Below are positions 33,090 to 40,200 of a stretch of 44,902 nucleotides of DNA, one piece after another (position 1 is the first letter of the stretch; each line of letters starts with the position of its first letter). This DNA comes from WJKR01 sp964556395 (GTDB lineage Archaea; Nanobdellota; Nanobdellia; Woesearchaeales; WJKR01): positions 1 through 44,902 of the forward strand of contig CAZKVR010000007.1 in NCBI GenBank assembly GCA_964556395.1, read 5' to 3'. Made by a program: the position numbers and the translations under genes. The notes under the pieces were generated by a model that saw only the letters and a program-made list of their open reading frames with translations, ran no database searches and was not told the DNA's origin.

Positions 33090-33688
33090 TTACTTTTTTA
33101 TAACAACAAGATTTATATAAAGTGTCACATTAATGTACTATATGTTACAAAAAAATACTGCTTTGACTGTCGCTTCCGTGTTCTTCACGACGCCGACAAG
33201 GGACCGCTACCTTCGCGAAATCTCCAGAGAGATAGGGATAGCCCACACGTCGGTGAAGAAAGAGCTGGATTCGCTCGTGGAGAAAGGGATAATAGTGAAA
33301 CGGACGGAAACGAGAGGGGCGAGGGAGTATCCGGTCTACAAAGCGGACATCCATTCGAAAGACTACAAGAGGGAGAAGCGGATATTCAACATCTCGTCCA
33401 TCATCGACTCCGGCCTGGTAGAGCATTTGGTGGGCGGCGTGATGCCGGACACCATCATCCTGTTCGGGAGTTACTTGTTGGGCGAGGATGTGGAAGAGAG
33501 CGATATCGACCTGTTCGTGCAGGCGCAGGAAGAAAAACTCGACCTGGGGCCCTTCGAACGGTCGCTCGGAAGGCCTATCCAACTCCATTTCCGGAAGGAT
33601 TTCAAGAATCTCCCCGAAGAGCTGAAGAACAACGTCCTCAACGGATTGCCATTGCAGGGCTTTTTGGAGGTCTTCGAGTGAAACTGAC
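33090..33688 (+). repeat. Long direct repeat, copy 2 (promoter plus MNT gene)
   Basis: Partner of 31003-31601. Upstream of it similarity decays quickly (gtagcggttgttac versus gtagcacgtgtcac); downstream the two copies part after gtgaaactgac. Confidence 0.93.
33142..33681 (+). CDS. HTH-MNT nucleotidyltransferase, copy 2
   Basis: 179 residues, the same protein as at 31055, with the same TATA box (33112-33121) and leaderless ATG. Here the HEPN gene follows intact with a 4-nt overlap (GTGA), so this is the functional toxin-antitoxin locus. MNT proteins of this class AMPylate their HEPN partners. Confidence 0.86.
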   Translation: MLQKNTALTVASVFFTTPTRDRYLREISREIGIAHTSVKKELDSLVEKGIIVKRTETRGAREYPVYKADIHSKDYKREKRIFNISSIIDSGLVEHLVGGVMPDTIILFGSYLLGEDVEESDIDLFVQAQEEKLDLGPFERSLGRPIQLHFRKDFKNLPEELKNNVLNGLPLQGFLEVFE

Positions 33689-34061
33689 TGTACGGCCCGA
33701 CCGGAACAAGGCATCCTCGTTGAGACGGATGGCGAAAGTAACCTTGGAACGGTTGGACGACACCCAGATATTCAAGTATCCGGGCAACACCCTGATCGAC
33801 TACTACAACATCATACACTTGCTGATGGAGGCCGAAGCGATAGAAGAGGGTGTCAAGTTCAAAGGGGAAGGCGCGCACGTGGAGCTGATAGACCACGTCG
33901 CGCAAAAGAACTTTCCGAACTACAGGATATTCCTGCAAGGTATGAGGGAGTATCGGAACAAGGTTTCCTACGAGGGGTTCAACGTAAAAGAATCATGGAT
34001 CAGGAATAACGATAGGAAGATAAGGGATATCATAGTGAAGCTTGAGAAAAAGGACTGCTAG
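33678..34061 (+). CDS. HEPN-like protein, partner of MNT copy 2
   Basis: 127 residues from a GTG overlapping the MNT stop; the open frame extends far upstream but that part is the MNT gene read out of frame. All-helical. The stretch TLIDYYNIIHLLMEAEAIEE, then FKGEGAHVELIDHV and QGMREYRNKVSYEGFNV, is typical of archaeal HEPN proteins that pair with MNTs. The usual R-x4-6-H is RNKVSY here, with Y replacing H, so RNase activity is doubtful or uses another histidine. Confidence 0.78.
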   Translation: MKLTVRPDRNKASSLRRMAKVTLERLDDTQIFKYPGNTLIDYYNIIHLLMEAEAIEEGVKFKGEGAHVELIDHVAQKNFPNYRIFLQGMREYRNKVSYEGFNVKESWIRNNDRKIRDIIVKLEKKDC

Positions 34062-34097
34062 CTCGTTTCTTTGAGATTATTCCTCTTTCTGTATTTC

Positions 34098-34799
34098 TCA
34101 TATGTTGAAGGTTGGCGCGTCGTCCGGTAGGCGTACCTTCTCGTATTCTTCTGGTCGTGGGAAGTACTTGAGCGCCTTGCGGGCTTTTCCGTATTCTCTT
34201 TTGAGGGATTTGCGCTGTTCCCAACCCGGATTTTCCTTGTAGAGCGATTCTTCTATCTGCAGGATTCGCGTACTGGCCCGCCACAGGTATGCTCTGAAGT
34301 CGTCGTAGTCGTACCAGTGCTCATCTTTGGCGGGCTTCCAGAATTGTATGATGTGGTGGTTGTCGAGGTGTACGTGGCTGTCTTGGACGCCTGCGGGGGT
34401 GCGGATGGCGAAGTGTGAGGGTATCTTGGAGTTCATATAGTTATCCCACTTGTTGAAGAGGATGTTCACGTCCGCCTGTTCGAGCTTCTCCTGTATGGGT
34501 TGGGCTATGGCCAGGATCTCTTCAAGCCCGTCCTGTTCCTCGCTGTTCAGGAGCAGTAGTTGGCGCTTGTATTCTTGGAGCAATCGGTGGCTGTACTCGT
34601 GCGGCCGGTAGAATATGTCGAACGTGCCGACGTAGTTGGTTTTGCAGTCCTCGTCGCGTCCTGGGTGTGCTCGTCCGAAGTGGTTGACGTGCTTCTCGCC
34701 GAGGAAGTCTTTCGCTGCGACGAGCGATGCGAGGGCGGTATCTTCATCGATGCGGGGGTCAATTACGGGTTTTATCTCGATGTTGTACTTTGTTGGCAT
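34098..34799 (-). CDS. Unknown cytosolic protein
   Basis: 233 residues. No family recognised. Notable features are many His, Trp and Tyr residues in the middle (DSHVHLDNHHIIQFWKPAKD and EHWYDYDDFRAYLW), which could bind metal, and a basic helical C-terminus (GWEQRKSLKREYGKARKALK). No signal peptide or membrane segment. It starts 30 nt after the stop of the YchF-type GTPase on the same strand with no clear TATA box between, so the two are probably co-transcribed. Confidence 0.7.
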   Translation of the reverse strand: MPTKYNIEIKPVIDPRIDEDTALASLVAAKDFLGEKHVNHFGRAHPGRDEDCKTNYVGTFDIFYRPHEYSHRLLQEYKRQLLLLNSEEQDGLEEILAIAQPIQEKLEQADVNILFNKWDNYMNSKIPSHFAIRTPAGVQDSHVHLDNHHIIQFWKPAKDEHWYDYDDFRAYLWRASTRILQIEESLYKENPGWEQRKSLKREYGKARKALKYFPRPEEYEKVRLPDDAPTFNI

Positions 34800-34829
34800 G
34801 GGATTTCACGTTCCCTCGCCTCTTTTTTT

Positions 34830-36035
34830 TCACGTGTTCGCCATGATCTCAATGACGTCGAGGTGCTTGAGCACTTGGTCTTTCGCCACCGGCTTCTTCG
34901 TCCGCACGTCCACGGCTTTGATGAAGTTCTTGCCGAAGTCCGTGTGTAATCGGTATGCGAAGTCCAGGGCGGTGGCGTCTCTTTCCATGAGGAAGCAGTC
35001 TGGCAGGACGTTGCCGTCCGAGTCTTCCAGCTTGCTCACGCCGCCTGGGTGGATGGCTTTCCGGCCTAGTAGGTTGAATACTGCGTTGTTCAGGACTGCT
35101 TGGGTGCCGGTGCCTTCGACGAACGTTCCGAGGACGTGGTCTTTGATGAACTGCAATGCTTTCTTCTGCTGCGCGCTCATCCTGGCTTCTCCTTTCTCCG
35201 TTATGGTGAAATCCCTTTCTCCAGGGGTGTAGTCGATGAGCCCTGTCTTGGCGGCTTCTTTCAGCGCGAGTTCCGACTCGGCCGAGCATGGTATGATGAT
35301 GTGGTCGGGGTAGTCTTCCCGTAGCTTCCTGTAGTGTTCTTTCGCCGCGGGGTGGTCTGCCTTGTTCGCGGCGATGATGGTCGGCTTGCTCTCGCTTCGG
35401 AGGTGGCTTGCCAGTCGGAAGAGTTCCTCGTCAGTCCAGTCCACCGGCGGCTTCTCCAGGCCTAGGTGTTTCAACGCCTCCTTCGCCATGTCCTCGTCGA
35501 CGCCGACGCCTGTCATCTGCTTGGCGATGGCCTTGTGGTACTCCTGCTTCTCTTGCTGGGTGTTCCTCGCCGCCTTCTCCCAGCCTTTCTTGAGGATGTC
35601 GAGGTACCAGTGGTCCAGCTCTTCTTCCAGGAATTTCACGTCTTTCCGCGGGTCGTAGCTGCCTGGCTCGACGGCTTCGCCTTTCTCGTTGACCGAGCCT
35701 GACGCGTCGATGACGTGCACTAAACAGTCGGCTTGGTTGAGGTCGTTGAGGAACTGGGCGCCCATGCCTTCGCCTTTGTGGGCTCCTGGCACGAGTCCTG
35801 CCACGTCGATGAGGTCGACTGGTACGAAACGCCACGGCCCTTGGACGTGTCCCATCCGTGGGTCTGCCTTCTTGCCGAACTCCTGCGCGACGTCCTTGAT
35901 CTTGACGAAGCCGACGGCGTGGTTGGGCTTTATGGTGGTGAAGGGGTAGTTGGCCATCTCCACGTCAGCCAGGGTGGCTGCCTTGAAGAAGGTTGACTTG
36001 CCGCATGAGGGTTTCCCGACGATTCCTATCAGCAT
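34830..36035 (-). CDS. YchF/Obg-family GTPase, archaeal type
   Basis: 401 residues. G1 IGIVGKPSCGKSTFF, the switch segment MANYPFTTIKPN, G3 DLIDVAGLVPGAHKGEGMG, G4 NKAD, and a C-terminal TGS-like part (CFLMERDATALDFAYRLHTD followed by FGKNFIKAVD). The TGS domain and family place it among the ribosome-associated Obg-like nucleotide hydrolases that are universal in archaea. TATA GGTTTAAAAAAGT is about 26 nt upstream of ATG 36035 (leaderless). Confidence 0.94.
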   Translation of the reverse strand: MLIGIVGKPSCGKSTFFKAATLADVEMANYPFTTIKPNHAVGFVKIKDVAQEFGKKADPRMGHVQGPWRFVPVDLIDVAGLVPGAHKGEGMGAQFLNDLNQADCLVHVIDASGSVNEKGEAVEPGSYDPRKDVKFLEEELDHWYLDILKKGWEKAARNTQQEKQEYHKAIAKQMTGVGVDEDMAKEALKHLGLEKPPVDWTDEELFRLASHLRSESKPTIIAANKADHPAAKEHYRKLREDYPDHIIIPCSAESELALKEAAKTGLIDYTPGERDFTITEKGEARMSAQQKKALQFIKDHVLGTFVEGTGTQAVLNNAVFNLLGRKAIHPGGVSKLEDSDGNVLPDCFLMERDATALDFAYRLHTDFGKNFIKAVDVRTKKPVAKDQVLKHLDVIEIMANT

Positions 36036-36056
36036 GGGGTGGTGGTAGAAAAAGCT

Positions 36057-36069
36057 GGTTTAAAAAAGT
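36057..36069 (-). promoter_or_regulatory. TATA box of the YchF-family gene
   Basis: Minus strand ACTTTTTTAAACC, 26 nt before ATG 36035; it overlaps the short space after the 36-codon gene. Confidence 0.6.
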
Positions 36070-36076
36070 ATCCTGG

Positions 36077-36187
36077 CTATGATTCTTCGAAGTCTTCCTG
36101 GTGGTCCCAGCCGAGGTCGGTGATGATGCCGTCCTCGTCGACGTCGAAGCGGTGGTACTTGTCCTTGTGGGGTATGTTGTATATCAT
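36077..36187 (-). CDS. Very small acidic protein (36 aa)
   Basis: ATG 36187 to TAG 36077. The product is MIYNIPHKDKYHRFDVDEDG plus IITDLGWDHQEDFEES: no low complexity, codon use like the neighbours, and GGGTGAG as ribosome-binding site 5-8 nt upstream. A TATA-like ATTAAATATG sits near 36219-36228. No family known. The DVDEDGIITDLG stretch resembles a calcium-loop-like turn, but this is weak. Confidence 0.55.
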   Translation of the reverse strand: MIYNIPHKDKYHRFDVDEDGIITDLGWDHQEDFEES

Positions 36188-36315
36188 TCTCTCTCACCCT
36201 ATACTCGTGTGAAGGGGGTTTCATATTTAATCTTTGTGGAACTGGGATGCAGCGTATCCGGATACTATATTTTTCGGAAGATGGTTCCTTGCAAGAATGG
36301 CGGTGCTTTCTGGCG

Positions 36316-36564
36316 TCAACGGGTTCGGCTGGGGAAATGGTCGGATGGGCGCTCTCTCTTCTTGCTTCTCCTCTTCCCTATCGCCTCCTCCACTTCGTCG
36401 GCGAACTCCTTATCCCAAGAGCTGAAGAAGTCCTCTGGCTTGGGGTCTGCGTACGTCCGCCTGATCGTGTCGCTGAAGGACTCGCCGGGCAGCCGCTCGT
36501 CCCTGAGCAGATCGTACGCCTCGTCCGTGAGGGTGATGGGTGTCGTGGTGTTCGGATGGTTGCG
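36316..36564 (-). pseudogene. Orphan VapB-like (DUF217-type) antitoxin frame without a normal start
   Basis: The open frame encodes TPITLTDEAYDLLRDERLPG followed by ESFSDTIRRTYADP and a charged tail (EEAIGKRRSKKRERPSD). TxTLxxEAYxxL...GESFSxxIRR is the signature of VapB antitoxins of the DUF217 type. The frame is open from a stop at 36567 but holds no ATG, GTG or TTG ahead of the conserved part, and no VapC toxin gene lies next to it. Either it starts at a rare codon or it is a relic. The remainder of 36188-36655 holds nothing else that I can support. Confidence 0.55.
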
Positions 36565-36617
36565 CTCCTATTTGATAATTTTTATTTTCTTTATGGAAAC
36601 TATCTCTGTGGAGGAAG

Positions 36618-36627
36618 GCTTTTAAAT
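36618..36627 (+). promoter_or_regulatory. TATA box of the tRNA cluster
   Basis: GCTTTTAAATG-type element centred about 33 nt before the tRNA-Val 5' end, giving a short leader. Confidence 0.55.
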
Positions 36628-36655
36628 GACCTCATAATCTCCCCACACGACAAAC

Positions 36656-36728
36656 GGGCCCGTGGTCTAGCGGTTAGGACACCGCCCTCACATGGCGGAG
36701 ATCCCCGGTTCAAATCCGGGCGGGCCCA
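36656..36728 (+). tRNA. tRNA-Val(CAC)
   Basis: Acceptor GGGCCCG/CGGGCCC, anticodon arm CCGCC-CTCACAT-GGCGG with anticodon CAC at 36689-36691, T-arm with GGTTCAAATCC, discriminator A. No intron, no encoded CCA. Confidence 0.95.
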
Positions 36729-36741
36729 TCACAAACACAAT

Positions 36742-36869
36742 GCGGGTGTACCGAAGCGGTCAAACCGGCAGCGTGAACTCGCTGAGTTCGCATGCAGGGA
36801 CTGGACGGGCATGGTTCAGGGCCATGTAGCTTAGTGCTTTCGCAGGTTCGAATCCTGCCACCCGCACCA
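36742..36869 (+). tRNA. tRNA-Leu(CAG) with a 40-nt insertion between D-arm and anticodon arm
   Basis: Acceptor GCGGGTG/CACCCGC with encoded CCA (36867-36869), D-arm CCG-AAGCGGTCAAAC-CGG, anticodon arm CATGG-TTCAGGG-CCATG (36810-36826; anticodon CAG at 36817-36819), long variable arm TAGCTTAGTGCTTTC, T-arm GCAGG-TTCGAAT-CCTGC. The gene is 128 nt instead of about 88. The extra 40 nt lie between two CGG triplets (36766-36768 and 36806-36808) and contain the hairpin GAACTC/GAGTTC. The anticodon loop itself is uninterrupted. Followed by a T7 run (terminator). tRNAscan-type tools could miss or mis-call it. Confidence 0.85.
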
Positions 36870-36877
36870 TTTTTTTC
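36869..36877 (+). terminator. T-run after tRNA-Leu
   Basis: ATTTTTTTC directly after the encoded CCA. Confidence 0.5.
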
Positions 36878-36879
36878 GT

Positions 36880-36952
36880 ACGGCTGTGGTGTAGTTCGGT
36901 ATCACCCAACCCTCCCAAGGTTGAGACCCGGGTTCGAATCCCGGCAGCCGTA
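36880..36952 (+). tRNA. tRNA-Gly(CCC)
   Basis: Acceptor ACGGCTG/CAGCCGT, anticodon arm CAACC-CTCCCAA-GGTTG with anticodon CCC at 36914-36916, T-arm CCGGG-TTCGAAT-CCCGG, discriminator A, no CCA encoded, no intron. Confidence 0.93.
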
Positions 36953-37126
36953 TGCTCCTTCTCCCGCGCCTGTCAGCCTCTTCACCAAGCCTTGGTGGTC
37001 GGAGACCTCGTCGATGCCGTTGTCCTCGCCGTTTATCCCGGAATCCGGAAGGTGGAGAACAATCTTCAGGTATATTTTTTTCCTATCCTATAGTTGTTAT
37101 TTTTGAATAGTATCATTATAAGAAAG

Positions 37127-37136
37127 CTTATATAGT
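37127..37136 (+). promoter_or_regulatory. TATA box of the giant surface-protein gene
   Basis: CTTATATAGT, predicting transcription start at about 37151-37157. The 37 nt after it lead straight into the structured leader. Confidence 0.6.
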
Positions 37137-37150
37137 AGTGAGTCTTTACC

Positions 37151-37295
37151 CTCGCTTACGCCACCACCGATGGTGTGTGTTGGGGGCACGCAAGAACGTG
37201 ACAGCAGAATTCTACCCTCCGCACGCGAGTCGGCCGTAGGCGAGCGATCGAAGAAAAAGATCCGTAAACAAGACACCTGGGGGGTGTGAAGGTAC
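37151..37295 (+). ncRNA. Structured 5' leader of the giant surface-protein gene
   Basis: About 140 nt between predicted transcription start and ATG 37296, in a window where many genes are leaderless. CTCGCTTACG (37151-37160) pairs with CGTAGGCGAG (37235-37244), 10 bp with one G-U. Inside are small hairpins CACC/GGTG (37165-37175) and CACG/CGTG (37187-37200). A ribosome-binding site (GGGGGGTGTGAAGG) precedes the ATG. Could be a regulatory leader or only a stabilising one; not a class I recognise. The stretch 36953-37126 has no gene. Confidence 0.45.
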
Positions 37296-40200
37296 ATGAA
37301 AGCCTATCGAATAAGCCTAGTTATAGTTCTATTAGTCCTGATGACAGCGAGCGTTGTGAGCGCGGCGCATACCACGAATGCGAGTTTGAATCCTGAATGG
37401 TCGCCTGCCGATGCCGATGTCGACTACACAGTGACCTTTTGTAAGAACTCCGGTGATACTGTGAATGAGGTGAGGATATATAAGGACTATGATGGTTCGG
37501 CTTTTTATACTGACTTCGAATGCGATGACAAGCCTGGTTGGGAGAAACTGTTCATTAACAGTTATCCTGCCTGCTTCTACGTCGCCGACGAGTCTTCAGA
37601 TGATTACAATCCTCTAGATACTGATGGTGAATGTGAGGACTTCACATTCTCTGCTCATAGTCCTGGACCTGACTTTTGCGATCTCTCTTGGCGTTTCGAG
37701 ACGCGAGACACGCAGGATTTCTGGCAATATCTGTATGACAATACAAGTGTTGATGATGAGGCTCCTATCCTCGAAAAGGATATTATTGGTGCCCAGTCCG
37801 GCTCTTGTCCTCCGGACGAAGGTGAGGAGTGTTGGGTAAGGCAGTCAACTAAGATAAAGGTTATGGTTGAGGAGCAAGGCATCTGCGGCATCAGCGGCCT
37901 CGACTTCTGTGAGATAACCTACACTCTTGATGGCGGTTCTCAGCAACAAGAAACTTATGCGGACCTCGACGGGGAGCTGGAATGGGAATATGAGGTCTAC
38001 TTTGGTGAAGACTCTGTCCACGATCTCAACGTCACGTGCGTCGACATCGCGGGCAACAAGCTCGAGGATGTCGAGACTTTCAGGGTCGACGACACCGCTC
38101 CTGACACTAACAAGATAGTCAGCGAGCCTAAGAAGATCAACGCTGATGGGGTCGAGTGGGTTGACGGCGTCACCAATATCACGCTCGAGTCCGAAGACGG
38201 AGGTGACATCTGTGCCATCGGCAACGAGAAGACCTACTTCATCAACACCTTGGACGAGACCAAAGACTCTTGCTTGAATCAGGATTCCATTTGCCAGCCC
38301 CTTTCGGACGAGTGGGAGGTGCTCGAGTGTGAGCATTGGGATTGCCTAAAAAACGGTGACGAGAAGGATTTCATGGTGACTGGGCGTTCTGACGATACCG
38401 ACTGGGACCTCGCCATAGGTATGCCTGATACTGGCTCTTCCGCTACCACTGCTGCGTCATTAGAAGAGCTCCCTTGGGTCAACGGCGGCGACCCCGTCCC
38501 GTTCATTGTTGAGTACGACGCGGAGACCGGTATGGTAACATATACGGTCGATGGTGAGACGATAACCGCAAAGTACGACGAAGGCAAGGCGTTTGAATAC
38601 CTCGTCATCATGGCAAAAGGCAACAACGGCGGCGACATGCACCTCACCAACGTCAAAGTGAACGGGGAGGGTATCAGTGACGTAATCTCCTCTGCCAACT
38701 ACGAGGGTCGCCAGGTCTATCTCGGCGACAAGTATCAGGTCTCAGGCTTCACCGTCACGGGTTATGCCTATATGGAGTGGAGTTCCAAGACAACTCAGGA
38801 GGTTCCCGGATTCCACGTCATAGCCATGGAAAACCATGACAACATGTGGGAGGAGTACACTGGCGTAATACAGAAGAATCAGGAGTCCTGCCACAACCTC
38901 CATTACTTCAGCGTCGATGAGCTCGGCAACTTCGAGGACACGCAGGTCAACTGCTTCTTCGTGGATAAAACGCCTCCAAAAGAAATGAAGGCAATTAAAG
39001 ATCCAAAAGAGCCTCTGTGTGGTGAAAGAGACCTAGAGGAAGATTGGAAAGTATATAATGTAAATGAAAAAGATGGCGATGTTTATGATGTGGAAGACTA
39101 TCCGGGAATATACGATGGACCGCTTCATGTCAAAACAATAACGCATACAGATGGAACCGTTGAGTTTATTGCAGAAGTTCCTGTTGCATTTGTAGATGGT
39201 TCTCAAGATAATGTGGCTTTCCCATTTGATAGTGATAATGATGGATTGGCAGACTTCCAGCTTTCTTATCACGCAAACCAGAACAGCCACTATTCAGGAG
39301 AACACTGGGGATACCGAGAAGTTACTCCAAGTGACGCATGGTCAGAATGGCAGGAAGTTCCAAATGAATTCACGGTCAGTGAAACGGGAAACCAGGAATT
39401 TTCAGTCCTGTTCTCTTCTGACGAGCTTGGTGGCTGTGGCTCCTCTTACAGATTCGGAGTCGCAGGGTCCTATGCAGGAACAGGAACCAACGGGGGTATA
39501 AACTCCGGGGAAAATGTATACTTCCAGTTCCCAAAGAATTTCAGTTGGGGACCCAACTGGATTGAAAGCGAAGATTATTATTTAACCTATGTGGGTGCCT
39601 TGCAGGACTGGTGGTTAAATGGCGATTCAAGAGTTGCTTTGGATTGTCAAGACCAGGGTCCTCATCCTTCAGAAGGCGAAGAGGCATGCTACCGGGTTTC
39701 CTTTGACGACCCAGCTACTCCAGATTTGACAGCAGCTTACTGCGGAACTGAATTGGATAACAACAATCAAAATCCAGGCTATATGGATGAAGACTGGTGC
39801 TGTGCAGATGTTCACGGAGGATTAGCTTACTGGATAACGTTCCAGGAAGAATCACTGCACGGTCTTGAATACTTCTGCCGAGATGCAGTTGATAAGAAGA
39901 CCGAGATTGACCTTGAATACTTCAGAGTTGACATGACACCTCCAGAAATCACCAAGACTATGCTTGGAGATGAGAATGTTGACTGGATGGGTACATGCCC
40001 TCCTGAAAGCGAAAGCGATGAATGTTACGTCCTCGGTGGAAGCGGAGTACATGTCGATGTGGCGGATCCGGATACTACAGGTGAGGGATGTGCAATCGAT
40101 AATGTAGTTTGCAATTACACTGTAGAGTGGGAAGGAAGCATAATCGATGAAGGGACTTTTGGTGAAGAAGGTGTTGACATTATATTTGATAAAGATTCTG

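Noticed and set aside
33087..33677. N-terminal extension of the HEPN-like frame at 33678
   Set aside because: It is the MNT gene read out of frame; the same shadow occurs at 31000 without a HEPN gene behind it.
31003..33688. Insertion sequence explaining the 599-bp repeat
   Set aside because: No transposase, no terminal inverted repeats and no target-site duplication are visible at either copy.
36770..36790. tRNA-Ser reading of the tRNA-Leu gene using CAGCG/CGCTG as anticodon stem
   Set aside because: That stem closes a 6-nt loop without a proper U33; the CATGG/CCATG stem with a 7-nt TTCAGGG loop fits Leu perfectly.
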